A stretch of 64,000 nt of DNA from Thermovenabulum sp049701175. Its GTDB lineage: Bacteria > Bacillota > Thermosediminibacteria > Thermosediminibacterales > Thermosediminibacteraceae. The notes under the pieces are model-generated. The model had not been told where the DNA came from and ran no database searches. It saw only the letters and a list, made by a program, of their open reading frames with translations. Where the stretch lies: NCBI RefSeq assembly GCF_049701175.1, contig NZ_JBNATW010000010.1, positions 12,287 to 76,286 of the forward strand, given 5' to 3'. The position numbers were made by a program, and so were the translations under genes. Position 1 is the stretch's first letter; every line of letters begins with the position of its first letter. Below, in pieces: positions 45,143 to 53,002 of the stretch.

Positions 45143-45162
45143 GGGGAGAAGGTTTTTTATAT
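45125..45162 (+). terminator. Intrinsic terminator of the ftsEX operon
   Basis: A perfect 12-bp stem AAAAAACCTTCT (45125-45136) / AGAAGGTTTTTT (45147-45158), ending in T residues. The stop codon 45140-45142 sits in the loop. Confidence 0.9.
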
Positions 45163-45261
45163 GTATAAATTTAACAATTACGGGTTAAACTATTATTGAA
45201 AGACGAAAAACAAAAATTAAAAAAATTATAGAAAATTTTACGATATTTTTAAGATACTCAC

Positions 45262-45290
45262 TTGAATAATTTTTTAACATAGTATATAAT
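45262..45290 (+). promoter_or_regulatory. Sigma-A type promoter for the 65-residue protein
   Basis: TTGAAT (45262-45267), 17-bp spacer, TATAAT (45285-45290). It lies about 90 bp before ATG 45380 in an AT-rich gap. No riboswitch fold was recognised between them. Confidence 0.7.
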
Positions 45291-45379
45291 AATTGTGAAT
45301 GATATAACAGTCTCAATAGCTATCGCAATAATTATTATTATAAAATTTAAATTAATCTACATAGAAAAGGAGGGATAAA

Positions 45380-45577
45380 ATGACAAGGGAACAGTACTTA
45401 GAACGGGAAAGGGAGATGCTTTTAAAAGCATACATCAACGCATCTGAAGAAGAGAAGAGGGAAATCATGATGAAGATTATGAACATTGATGCTCAGCATG
45501 AAAATAAAGATACGTATGGACAGCGCTCAAACGGATTTATTACTAGAAGGCGCAATAAAATAATTTATGTCAATTAA
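45380..45577 (+). CDS. Small hypothetical protein
   Basis: A 65-residue highly charged protein with no signal peptide and no recognised domain. The first half is a probable amphipathic helix (REQYLEREREMLLKAYINAS, then EEEKREIMMKIM) and the second half is polar with a basic cluster (ITRRRNKIIYVN). AAAGGAGGG is close to ATG 45380, and the gene has its own promoter and terminator, so it is a real single-gene unit. The function is unknown. Confidence 0.75.
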   Translation: MTREQYLEREREMLLKAYINASEEEKREIMMKIMNIDAQHENKDTYGQRSNGFITRRRNKIIYVN

Positions 45578-45604
45578 ACCGGGATTATTTCCCCGGTTTT
45601 TATT
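45576..45604 (+). terminator. Intrinsic terminator of the 65-residue protein gene
   Basis: Stem AAACCGGG (45576-45583) / CCCGGTTT (45592-45599) with an 8-nt loop and trailing T. The stem begins within the stop codon. Confidence 0.85.
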
Positions 45605-45729
45605 TTTACTAAATTCTTTTAGGAGAAAATAAAAATGTCGAAAATTATAAAATTCCCGTTAAAATAACCTCCTCTAAGTGCTATAATATTCATGACCTGT
45701 ATTTTTTGGGAAATGAGAAGGTGAGAATT

Positions 45730-47139
45730 ATGGGGAAAGCAGAAGAAAATTTAAATAGTAAAGTTCCCTTTGAGAAGGTTTTGGAACACATTAACGAAGC
45801 TATATGCGTAATAGATTCGCAAATGATCGTGGTTTACTGGAATAAAAGGGCAGAAGAACTTTACGGTATAAAAAAAGAACATATAATAGGAAAAGATATA
45901 AGAATGTTTTTCCCTAATGCCCTTGCTTTGGAAGTGTTGAAAAACGGAAAGCCCATGGAATTTGTAGAGCACAGGCCACGAGAAGGAAATGTGGCTATAA
46001 TAAGCTCGATTCCTATAATGGAAGATGGGGAAATATCATGGGTTGTTTCTATAGATCAGGATATTACTGAGGTACAAAAATTAATAAATGAATTAAAAAA
46101 AGCTGAAGATAAAATAAGGTATTTAGAATACCTTCAAGAAGAGCTAAAAAGGCTCTCGCCTGAAAAGGACTTTGAGAATATTGTATATAAGAGCAAAGTG
46201 ATGTATGATCTTTTAATGCTTGCAAGGAAAGTTGCAGAGAGCGATGCTTCTGTGCTTATCCAAGGAGAAAGCGGAACTGGAAAGGATTTGCTTGCACGGG
46301 CGATACACAATGCGAGCCCGAGGAAGGAAATGCCCTTTATTGTGGTTGACTGCAGTTCAATACCCGAAAACCTGATTGAAAGTGAGCTTTTCGGTTATGA
46401 GTCAGGAGCTTTTACAGGAGCCCAAAAAAAGGGAAAACCAGGTAAATTTGAAATTGCTGATGGGGGCACGGTTTTCTTAGATGAGATTGGAGAACTACCT
46501 TTAGAGATGCAGTCAAAGTTATTAAGGGTTTTGGAAAATAGGGAATTTTACAGGGTTGGCGGTATAAAACCTATAAAAGTAAATATAAGGATAATCGCTG
46601 CGACTAATAGAGACCTAAAAGAGATGGTAAAAAATGGTAAATTCAGGGAAGATTTATTTTACCGCTTAGATGTTGTTTCTATTAAAGTTCCGGCTTTAAG
46701 GGAAAGGCCTGAGGATATACCCTATTTAATCAATTATTTTTTAAAAAAATTTTCGGTAGAAAACAAGAAAGTTATAAATAAAATAGAACCCTCTGCTATG
46801 GAGTTGATGTTAAAATATCCCTGGCCTGGGAATGTAAGGGAATTAAAAAATGTTGTTGAAAGGCTGGTAATACTTGCTGAAAATGGAGTTATAAGGGATG
46901 ATATGCTTCCAAACACTATCTTAAATTATTTTGACATTAAAAAGGACAACTTATCACTTCAAGTAACAAGTTTAAATTTAGAGAAGGTAGTGCAGGAAGC
47001 TGAAAGAAAGGCTATAATGGAAGCCTTAAGATTATCAAAGAATAATAAAGCAAAAGCTGCGGAAATATTAGGAATACCGAGAAGTACCCTTTATTATAAG
47101 ATGCAGGTCTTAGGTATAGGAGCGTGTCCAAATGACTGA
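45730..47139 (+). CDS. prdR: Sigma-54-dependent activator of proline reductase, PrdR
   Basis: A 469-residue enhancer-binding protein. An N-terminal PAS domain (about 10-115; EAICVIDSQMIVVYWNKRAEELYG) precedes a short coiled linker, the AAA+ domain with GESGTGKD and ELFGYESGAFTGAQKK (the sigma-54 contact loop GAFTGA), Walker B TVFLDEIGEL, and a Fis-type helix-turn-helix at about 435-462 (NNKAKAAEILGIPRSTLYYKMQ). Its position directly upstream of prdC fits PrdR, which turns on the prd operon when proline is present. The ATG at 45730 has AAGGTG 7 nt upstream; the TTG at 45706 has none. The PAS ligand is unknown. Confidence 0.9.
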   Translation: MGKAEENLNSKVPFEKVLEHINEAICVIDSQMIVVYWNKRAEELYGIKKEHIIGKDIRMFFPNALALEVLKNGKPMEFVEHRPREGNVAIISSIPIMEDGEISWVVSIDQDITEVQKLINELKKAEDKIRYLEYLQEELKRLSPEKDFENIVYKSKVMYDLLMLARKVAESDASVLIQGESGTGKDLLARAIHNASPRKEMPFIVVDCSSIPENLIESELFGYESGAFTGAQKKGKPGKFEIADGGTVFLDEIGELPLEMQSKLLRVLENREFYRVGGIKPIKVNIRIIAATNRDLKEMVKNGKFREDLFYRLDVVSIKVPALRERPEDIPYLINYFLKKFSVENKKVINKIEPSAMELMLKYPWPGNVRELKNVVERLVILAENGVIRDDMLPNTILNYFDIKKDNLSLQVTSLNLEKVVQEAERKAIMEALRLSKNNKAKAAEILGIPRSTLYYKMQVLGIGACPND

Positions 47140-47165
47140 CACTATGTCGGTATATTGGACACGCT
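47121..47165 (+). promoter_or_regulatory. 11-bp perfect inverted repeat at the prdR 3' end
   Basis: AGCGTGTCCAA (47121-47131) / TTGGACACGCT (47155-47165) flanks a 23-bp spacer that holds the prdR stop codon and an inner GACA-CTA-TGTC palindrome. It could be a weak terminator (the tail AATTTATTT is only modestly T-rich) or part of an activator site, because its TTGGACA half recurs at 47257. Confidence 0.5.
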
Positions 47166-47252
47166 AATTTATTTGTGAATACCCTAACGAATTGAGTATG
47201 TGAAAGGATTAACGAGCTTTATATATTCCTTTTACATAAAAATATCGTCGAA

Positions 47253-47266
47253 ATATTGGACAATAT
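47253..47266 (+). promoter_or_regulatory. Putative PrdR upstream activator site
   Basis: ATATTGGACAATAT contains the dyad ATATTG-GA-CAATAT and repeats the TTGGACA half-site of the inverted repeat at 47121-47165. It lies about 155 bp upstream of the -24 element, a usual distance for an enhancer of a sigma-54 promoter. Confidence 0.45.
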
Positions 47267-47419
47267 GCCTATTTATAATGGTAAAAATTTTTAATTCCTT
47301 GTTGGAATGGTGCAGCTTTTTTGTGGGCAAGTTAAGTACAAAACAGATTTTATTTATAGAAAAAGCATATAAATACAAAAAAAAATTATTTAAAAAAATA
47401 ATGTCGATTAAAGGGAGTT

Positions 47420-47436
47420 TTGGCATAAACCTTGCA
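47420..47436 (+). promoter_or_regulatory. Sigma-54 (-24/-12) promoter of the prd operon
   Basis: TTGGCATAAACCTTGCA fits the consensus TGGCAC-N5-TTGCA with the GG (47422-47423) and GC (47434-47435) exactly 10 nt apart. Transcription would begin near 47447, about 28 nt ahead of the prdC start, and needs an activator such as PrdR encoded just upstream. Confidence 0.88.
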
Positions 47437-47474
47437 ATAAATTTGTTATCGCAATCACAAAGGAGGTGACGCAG

Positions 47475-48764
47475 TTGGGCAAAAAGATTTTCATACAGCT
47501 GCAACAGCATATAGGAGCTCCTGCTATTCCTCAAGTAAAAGTTGGGGATAAAGTAAAGAAGGGTCAGCTTATTGCTGTGCCTAACGGTTTAGGAGCAAAT
47601 ATACATGCGAGTCTTTATGGTGAGGTAATTAATATTAATGAAAAATTTATAGAAATTTTAGCTGATGATGAACAACCTGAAGAGTTTGTGCCAATTAAAG
47701 AGACTAATAGTATTTTGGAAGCCATTAAAGAAGCTGGAATAGTTGGTATGGGTGGTGCTGGCTTCCCCACACATGTAAAGATGAACGTTAATTTAGAAGG
47801 TGGATATGTAATAGCAAACGGAATCGAATGCGAACCCCTTTTATCCCATAACGTAAGACAGATGGAACAAAAACCGGAGTTAATATACAAAGGATTAAAA
47901 TACGCAATGGAAGTAACTAATGCTTCAAAGGGATTTATAGCAATAAAAGAAAAAAATAAAAAAGCTATTGAAGCAATGAAATCAGTAATAGATGACGATA
48001 GAATCGAAATAAAAATGATGCCTGATATTTATCCGATGGGTGAGGAAAGGGCTTTAGTAAGAGATATTCTCGGGGTTTTATTAAGGCCCGACCAGTTACC
48101 TTCTGCAGCAAAAGCTGTTGTCACCAATGTTGAAACCCTTTCGAGGATTGCCGAAGCGGTAGATTTTAGAAAACCGGTAATTTCGAAAAATGTTACTGTA
48201 GTTGGAAGGTTGAAGTCTGGCAGAGAACCCTTGGTATTTTTCGATGTTCCGATAGGTACTCCCATTTCTGAGCTGATTGAACAAGCTGGCGGTATAGAAG
48301 GAGAATACGGAGAAATTATCATGGGAGGACCTTTTACAGGAAAAAGTGTTGGCTTAGATGCGGTAGTAATTAAAACAACAGGTGGTGTAATTGTAACAGA
48401 TCCTCTACCAAAAGAGAAAAGAAAGATAGGGCTATTAGTTTGTGGCTGCGGAGCCAATGAGGCAAGGCTAAGGGAAGTTGCAGAAAAAATGGGGGCACCT
48501 GTAGCAGGTGTTGAAAGATGCAAACAGGTAATGGATGTAAAAGGTGGTATTAAGTGTGAAAATCCCGGCAACTGCCCCGGTCAAGCTGAAAAGATCTTAA
48601 AGCTTAAAAAAGCTGGTGCCGAAGTGGTTTTAGTTGGGACATGCAGTGACTGCACCAATACCGTTATGGGTGTTGCTCCAAAGCTTAAGCTTCCAGTATA
48701 TCATCACACAGACCATGTGCTCCGCACAGTAGGTCATAAGTTAGTACGCAGACTGAACAAATAA
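47475..48764 (+). CDS. prdC: Proline reductase-associated electron transfer protein PrdC
   Basis: A 429-residue RnfC-like flavin/iron-sulfur protein that feeds electrons to proline reductase. Features: an N-terminal biotinyl-like hinge (VKVGDKVKKGQLIAVPNGLGA), the RnfC loop GMGGAGFPTHVK at about 93-104, and Cys-rich C-terminal parts with CGCGANEAR, CENPGNCPGQ and GTCSDCTN. In some relatives PrdC carries selenocysteine; here all positions read through with Cys and no in-frame TGA. The TTG at 47475 follows AGGAGGTG by 6 nt; the GTG at 47466 overlaps it. It is the first gene after the sigma-54 promoter. Confidence 0.9.
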   Translation: MGKKIFIQLQQHIGAPAIPQVKVGDKVKKGQLIAVPNGLGANIHASLYGEVININEKFIEILADDEQPEEFVPIKETNSILEAIKEAGIVGMGGAGFPTHVKMNVNLEGGYVIANGIECEPLLSHNVRQMEQKPELIYKGLKYAMEVTNASKGFIAIKEKNKKAIEAMKSVIDDDRIEIKMMPDIYPMGEERALVRDILGVLLRPDQLPSAAKAVVTNVETLSRIAEAVDFRKPVISKNVTVVGRLKSGREPLVFFDVPIGTPISELIEQAGGIEGEYGEIIMGGPFTGKSVGLDAVVIKTTGGVIVTDPLPKEKRKIGLLVCGCGANEARLREVAEKMGAPVAGVERCKQVMDVKGGIKCENPGNCPGQAEKILKLKKAGAEVVLVGTCSDCTNTVMGVAPKLKLPVYHHTDHVLRTVGHKLVRRLNK

Positions 48765-48820
48765 AAATAAAGGACATTAATAACTTAGAAATTATTTCTA
48801 AGAAAAGGAGGTAATAAAAC

Positions 48821-50590
48821 ATGTCCATAACTCCAGAAACAGCCAATCAGCATAAAAACGATCCTGCTGTTGTATGTTGCCTTACGCAAGCCGGTACAGT
48901 AATAAGCCCTGCAGATTTGGAAGACCCGGGGATTTTCCCAGATTTAGAAGATTCGGGACTTTTAAAAATACCGGCAAACGTTTTGACAATCGGGCAGGTA
49001 CTTGGTAAAAAGCTTGTAAAAACCATTGATGCTTTAACACCGATAACCCCTGATATGATTGAAGGCGGCGAAGAAGCAATTAAAGAAACTGAAGAAAAAG
49101 CTGTTGAAGCAGTGGAGGCAAAGGAAGCAAAGGTTGTTGAGGCTGCTCCAGTAAAAGCAGCGTCTAATGTAATCAGGATCCATATAGAAGAAGGAAAGGG
49201 TATAAACCTTGAAATCCCAGCAATTGTAGCAACAGCTTCTGCAGCAGAGAAAGAAGAATTAGTACAAAAAGAGGAGAAAAAAGAAGTAAAAATCGAGGAT
49301 AAAGTAAAGCGCACTTTAATAATGAGAGAATTCGAGGTTAAAGAAGTAAAACTCGGAGATGAAACATCTTTTGAAAATGGTGTATTGACAATAAGGAAGA
49401 GCATTGTTGAAGATGCTTTAAAGGCAGATCCCCTTGCAAAGAAAATGGAAATAGATATTATTACACCCGACAACAAGAACGTATTTACCAATACAATCAT
49501 GGATGTTATACCTATTGCTACAAAGGTTGAAGGTAACCTCGGCGAAGGTATTACTCATGTAATGTCGGGGGTTGTAGTAGTTTTAACTGGTGTCGATGAA
49601 AGCGGTATACAGGTTCATGAATTTGGTTCTTGCGAAGGTATAATTGGTGAAAAAGTGAGATTTGGAAGACCTGGCTGCCCTGACGAAAACGATATAATGA
49701 TAAGAATTCACGTGACTATTCAAGCCGGAACTGGTATGGAGAGAAAAGGACCCTATGCAGCTCACAAAGCATGTGATGCAGTAATTCAGGAAATCAGAGA
49801 AGTATTGAAGAAAAAGCCTGCTTCAGAAGCTGTAAAGGTGACCGAATACAAAGATATTGAAAGAGTAGGAAGACCAAGGGTAGTATTAGTAAAAGAAATT
49901 ATGGGTCAGGGCGCTATGCACGACAACGTTATTCTTCCCAAAGAGCCAGCAGGTGTTCTCGGTGGTAGGCCAAACGTAGACCTCGGAAACATCCCTGTAG
50001 TTCTTTCACCAAATGAAGTAAGAGATGGCGGTATCCATGCATTAACCTGCATCGGACCTGCATCCAAGGAAAATACGCGCCATTACTTCAGAGAACCATT
50101 GGTAAACCTTTTAGCAGAGGATGAAGAACTTAACCTCGTAGGAGTTGTCTTTGTAGGCAGCCCGCAAGTGAATGAAGAAAAATTCTACGTTTCAGAACGC
50201 CTTGGAGCATTAGTAGAAGCATTGGGAGTAGATGGAGCCATTGTAACTACGGAAGGTTTCGGAAACAACCACATCGACTTTGCATCCCACATCGAACAGA
50301 TTGGAAAACGTGGAATACCTGTAGTAGGTGTGACTTATGCAGCATATCAAGGTCAGCTTATCGTTGGAAACAAATACATGGATGCCATGATTGAGCTCAA
50401 CAAAGATAAGAACGGAATGGAATCGGAAATCCTTGGAGACAATACACTCTGCCCAGAAGATGCAAGAAGAGCTGTAGCAATGTTAAAAGCAAAGATGGCC
50501 GGCGTAAAGATACTGCCGCCTGCTAAGAAATGGGATCAGTCGGTTATCGAAAACAACCAGAAACTTGTAGATGAAAAATATAAGGCCTAA
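48821..50590 (+). CDS. prdA: D-proline reductase proprotein PrdA
   Basis: A 589-residue proprotein that self-cleaves into two subunits, with a pyruvoyl group forming on the new N-terminus. The predicted site is Thr409-Cys410 in GGIHALTCIGPASKENTRHY, where the known family cleaves ahead of Cys. The N-terminal 140 residues include an acidic/Ala-rich linker (about 65-110) and EVKEVKLGDETSF. The C-terminal part includes VGSPQVNEEKFYVSERLG and EGFGNNHIDFASHIEQIG, present also in PrdE. The pyruvoyl group binds D-proline for ring opening to 5-aminovalerate. GGAGG precedes ATG 48821, and a short hairpin (48784-48802) lies just upstream. Confidence 0.95.
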   Translation: MSITPETANQHKNDPAVVCCLTQAGTVISPADLEDPGIFPDLEDSGLLKIPANVLTIGQVLGKKLVKTIDALTPITPDMIEGGEEAIKETEEKAVEAVEAKEAKVVEAAPVKAASNVIRIHIEEGKGINLEIPAIVATASAAEKEELVQKEEKKEVKIEDKVKRTLIMREFEVKEVKLGDETSFENGVLTIRKSIVEDALKADPLAKKMEIDIITPDNKNVFTNTIMDVIPIATKVEGNLGEGITHVMSGVVVVLTGVDESGIQVHEFGSCEGIIGEKVRFGRPGCPDENDIMIRIHVTIQAGTGMERKGPYAAHKACDAVIQEIREVLKKKPASEAVKVTEYKDIERVGRPRVVLVKEIMGQGAMHDNVILPKEPAGVLGGRPNVDLGNIPVVLSPNEVRDGGIHALTCIGPASKENTRHYFREPLVNLLAEDEELNLVGVVFVGSPQVNEEKFYVSERLGALVEALGVDGAIVTTEGFGNNHIDFASHIEQIGKRGIPVVGVTYAAYQGQLIVGNKYMDAMIELNKDKNGMESEILGDNTLCPEDARRAVAMLKAKMAGVKILPPAKKWDQSVIENNQKLVDEKYKA

Positions 50591-50605
50591 GAAGGAGTTT
50601 TATAA

Positions 50606-50809
50606 ATGGATGAAATATACCCCGGACTTAATATGATAAGGGGAAAGATAATTGAAGTAACCGAAAGGGATGTAAAAATAGAATTCAAAGGCCGAATGGG
50701 GATGCTCAGGGTACCTTTGAGGATGCTTATATCCGACAGGCACCCCTCCATAGGTGATGAAGTTGAATTAATGATGAGCTATGTGACATTAATAAATGAT
50801 GGGAGGTAG
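50606..50809 (+). CDS. CBO2463/CBO2479-type small proline reductase cluster protein
   Basis: A 67-residue soluble protein between prdA and prdB. It matches the small family found only in proline reductase operons (named after CBO2463/CBO2479 of C. botulinum): MIRGKIIEVTERDVKIEFKG, RMLISDRHPSIGDEVELMMS and a C-terminal VTLINDGR. An OB-like or SH3-like beta barrel is likely from its pattern of beta strands. The role is unproven. AAGGAG lies just before ATG 50606. Confidence 0.85.
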   Translation: MDEIYPGLNMIRGKIIEVTERDVKIEFKGRMGMLRVPLRMLISDRHPSIGDEVELMMSYVTLINDGR

Positions 50810-50815
50810 TAAAAG

Positions 50816-51541
50816 ATGAAATTGACGGTAATAGAAGGCCTGCAATCCGAAATATACGTTCCTATAACACCTCCGCCTGTATTTACACCATTTACAAAAG
50901 AATTAAAGGACTGCACTGTAGCTCTTGTTACTGCAGCAGGTGTTCATTTAAAATCGCAGAAACCCTTTAATTTAGCTGGTGACTTTACATTCAGAGAAAT
51001 TCCAGGCGACACACCATCGTCAGAATTGATGGTAACCCATGGTGGATATGATAATACCGATGTAAACCGTGATATCAACTGCATGTTCCCAATTGATCGC
51101 TTAAGAGAATTAGCTGCAGAAGGTTTTATAAAATCCATTGCACCTGTTAACATTGGTTTTATGGGTGGCGGCGGTAATGTAAAGAAATTCCAAGAAGAAA
51201 CAGGCCCAGCTATAGCAGAAATCCTCAAAAAGGAAGGTGTAGATGTCGCAGTTTTGACAGCTGGGTGAGGGACTTGCCACCGCTCTGCCGTGATTGTGCA
51301 GAGAGCAATTGAAAGTGCTGGAATTCCTACAGTGCTGATTGCAGCTTTACCACCGGTTGCAAAACAGCAGGGTTCACCAAGGATAGTTGCACCAATGGTT
51401 CCAATGGGAGCAAACGTTGGTGAACCAAATAACAAAGTTATGCAGACTGCAATATTAAAAGATGCATTGAAAGCATTAAAAGAAATTGATGTACCTGGAA
51501 AAGTAATTAATCTACCTTACGAGTATAAGGCAAAAATATAA
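50816..51541 (+). CDS. prdB: D-proline reductase selenoprotein subunit PrdB
   Basis: A 241-residue selenoprotein, catalytic partner of the pyruvoyl subunit. The frame is interrupted by an in-frame TGA at 51266-51268 (residue 151, context TAG-U-GTCHRSA) and continues without a break to TAA 51539-51541. The flanking sequence is the selenocysteine signature of PrdB, and a SECIS-like hairpin sits at 51283-51303. Upstream, SSELMVTHGGYDNTDVNRDIN and IGFMGGGGNVKKF are typical. The residue attacks the ring C-N bond of D-proline. The size agrees with the known family. GGGAGG precedes ATG 50816. Conventional gene calling would split it into two. Confidence 0.95.
51266..51303 (+). promoter_or_regulatory. 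Selenocysteine UGA and adjacent bacterial SECIS-like hairpin
   Basis: UGA 51266-51268 is followed 14 nt later by CTCTGC (51283-51288) / GCAGAG (51298-51303), a perfect 6-bp stem with a 9-nt loop CGTGATTGT containing Gs near the apex. Spacing and size fit a bSECIS recognised by SelB. No SelA, SelB, SelC or SelD gene is in the window. Confidence 0.75.
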
Positions 51542-51558
51542 TACCCCCCAAAATAATA

Positions 51559-51589
51559 CCCGGCAAAAGCTTTTCAGGCTTTTGCCGGG
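51559..51589 (+). other. Hairpin between prdB and prdD (attenuator or mRNA stabiliser)
   Basis: A perfect 12-bp stem CCCGGCAAAAGC (51559-51570) / GCTTTTGCCGGG (51578-51589) with a 7-nt loop and no T-tract. It probably lowers expression of prdD-prdE-prdF relative to prdA/prdB or protects the upstream mRNA from 3' decay. Confidence 0.65.
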
Positions 51590-51633
51590 GAATATAAAGA
51601 ATTTTTTATAGGGGGGTGTGAGGGGGTTTTTCA

Positions 51634-52518
51634 ATGTTTAAAATATCTATGGCCAACGCTAAGAGCGTAACAGTAGAAATGCCCGAAAAATATATGGAAG
51701 CTATAGAAAGGCTTAAAAAAAGAGAAAAAGAGATAAAAAAAGAAAACCTTAAAGTGCTTCCAAGAGAAGAAGTAATTAGGGAATTAAAAATAAGGGAATT
51801 CTTAGTAAAAGATGTAAAAATTTCAGATAATACAAAAATCTGCAACAATACCTTATTTATAGATTCTTCTCTAACTAGAGAATCTTTAAAAATTAACCAA
51901 CTTGTGAAAAAAGTAACGTTTGATGTAATTTATCCCGAAAATAGAGATATTTACACAAACACCATAATGGACATTATTCCTATTATGGCGAAAGTTGATG
52001 GGAAAATAGGTGAAGGTATTACCCATATATTAGATGGAGTAGTGGTATTCCTGACTGGCACTGATGAAGAGGGAAAGCAGATAGCGGAATTCGGTTCTTC
52101 TCACGGCATTTTGAAGGATAAAGTGGCCTTCAACATGCCGGGTACTCCTAAGACCAAAGATATTATATTAAGAATCGATGTGGTGATTGAAAAAGGTACG
52201 GGGATGGAAAGAAGGGGTCCTTTGGCAGCTCATCAGGTGGCGGATTTCATATTGGACAGGATAAGAGAGGAGTTAAAGAAATTAGCACCCGAAGAAGCAG
52301 TAAAAACTCATATTTTTAAAGATGTAAGGAGAAAGGGTATGCCCAAGGTGCTTATAGTTAAAGAACTCGGGGGGCAAGGGGCAATGCATGAAAAAATTAT
52401 TATGCCTTCCGAGCCTGGTGGGGTACGAGGAGGAAAATCCATTATAGACTTAGGAAATGTGCCGATTATTCTTACTCCCAATGAAGTCAAGGATGGCGGC
52501 ATACATTCTGTAACTTAG
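51634..52518 (+). CDS. prdD: PrdD, paralogue of the PrdA N-terminal part
   Basis: A 294-residue protein like the N-terminal half of PrdA: IREFLVKDVKISDNTKICNN, KVTFDVIYPENRDIYTNTIMDIIPIM, GEGITHILDGVVVFLTGTDEEG, and EKGTGMERRGPLAAHQVADFI. It ends EVKDGGIHSVT, precisely where PrdA has GGIHALT before the self-cleaved Cys. The gene therefore looks like the pre-cleavage arm encoded on its own. GAGGGGG precedes ATG 51634. Its TAG is followed at once by the ribosome site of prdE. The role of PrdD is unclear; it is conserved in prd operons. Confidence 0.92.
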   Translation: MFKISMANAKSVTVEMPEKYMEAIERLKKREKEIKKENLKVLPREEVIRELKIREFLVKDVKISDNTKICNNTLFIDSSLTRESLKINQLVKKVTFDVIYPENRDIYTNTIMDIIPIMAKVDGKIGEGITHILDGVVVFLTGTDEEGKQIAEFGSSHGILKDKVAFNMPGTPKTKDIILRIDVVIEKGTGMERRGPLAAHQVADFILDRIREELKKLAPEEAVKTHIFKDVRRKGMPKVLIVKELGGQGAMHEKIIMPSEPGGVRGGKSIIDLGNVPIILTPNEVKDGGIHSVT

Positions 52519-52531
52519 GAGTGAGGTATTC

Positions 52532-53002
52532 ATGGGTGTAGGTCCTTCTACAAAAGAAACAACCCTCCACCACGTAAATGACCCGATGATTGAAGTGGCG
52601 CGGAGGGATAAGGATATAGATTTAGTTGGTGTCGCAGTGGTAGGCAGTCCGCAGGATAACGAAGAAAAATTTTATGTTGCAAAAAGATTAGGGATGCTGG
52701 CTGAAGCTCTTGGAGTTGATGGAGTAATTATTTACGCTGAAGGATTTGGAAACCAGCACGTGGATTTTGCGGCTCACATCGAAGAATTAGGCAAAAGGGG
52801 TATTCCGGTGGTTGGCTTGACCTTTGCAGGGAACGGACTTGTAGTTGAAAATGAATACATGGAGGATATAATTGATTTAGATAAGGCTAAGGAAGGCATG
52901 GAGACCGAAATTGTGTGTCAAAACACGGTGGAAGAAAGGGATATGATCAAGGCCTTGAAGATTTTAAAAGAAAAAATGAAAAGAAGAGGTGGTAGAAAAT
53001 GA
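52532..53002 (+). CDS. prdE: PrdE, paralogue of the PrdA C-terminal part
   Basis: A 156-residue protein matching the part of PrdA that follows the cleavage site: MGVGPSTKETTLHHVNDPM corresponds to CIGPASKENTRHYFREPL, and both share VGSPQ-NEEKFYV and EGFGN-HVDFAAHIEELGKRG. In PrdE Gly-Val replaces the Cys-Ile, so no pyruvoyl group can form there. AGGAG (52518-52522) lies at the prdD stop and 9 nt before ATG 52532. Its last 4 bp overlap prdF (ATGA). Confidence 0.92.
   Translation: MGVGPSTKETTLHHVNDPMIEVARRDKDIDLVGVAVVGSPQDNEEKFYVAKRLGMLAEALGVDGVIIYAEGFGNQHVDFAAHIEELGKRGIPVVGLTFAGNGLVVENEYMEDIIDLDKAKEGMETEIVCQNTVEERDMIKALKILKEKMKRRGGRK

Noticed and set aside
47140..47474. 89- and 100-codon frames in the prdR-prdC gap
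   Set aside because: They are AT-rich translations of the control region, lack ribosome sites, and one runs into the prdC start.
48029..49500. Long open frames antisense to prdC and prdA
   Set aside because: They are Ser/Pro/Ala-rich mirror frames of highly conserved genes, lack ribosome sites and match no protein family.
50816..51541. Two separate genes or a nonsense-mutated prdB
   Set aside because: The stop is TGA in the selenocysteine motif of PrdB, the frame resumes without shift, and a hairpin follows at the expected distance.
51634..53002. prdD/prdE as a broken copy of prdA
   Set aside because: Each has its own ribosome site, both are full of conserved sequence, and separate prdD and prdE genes are usual in prd operons.
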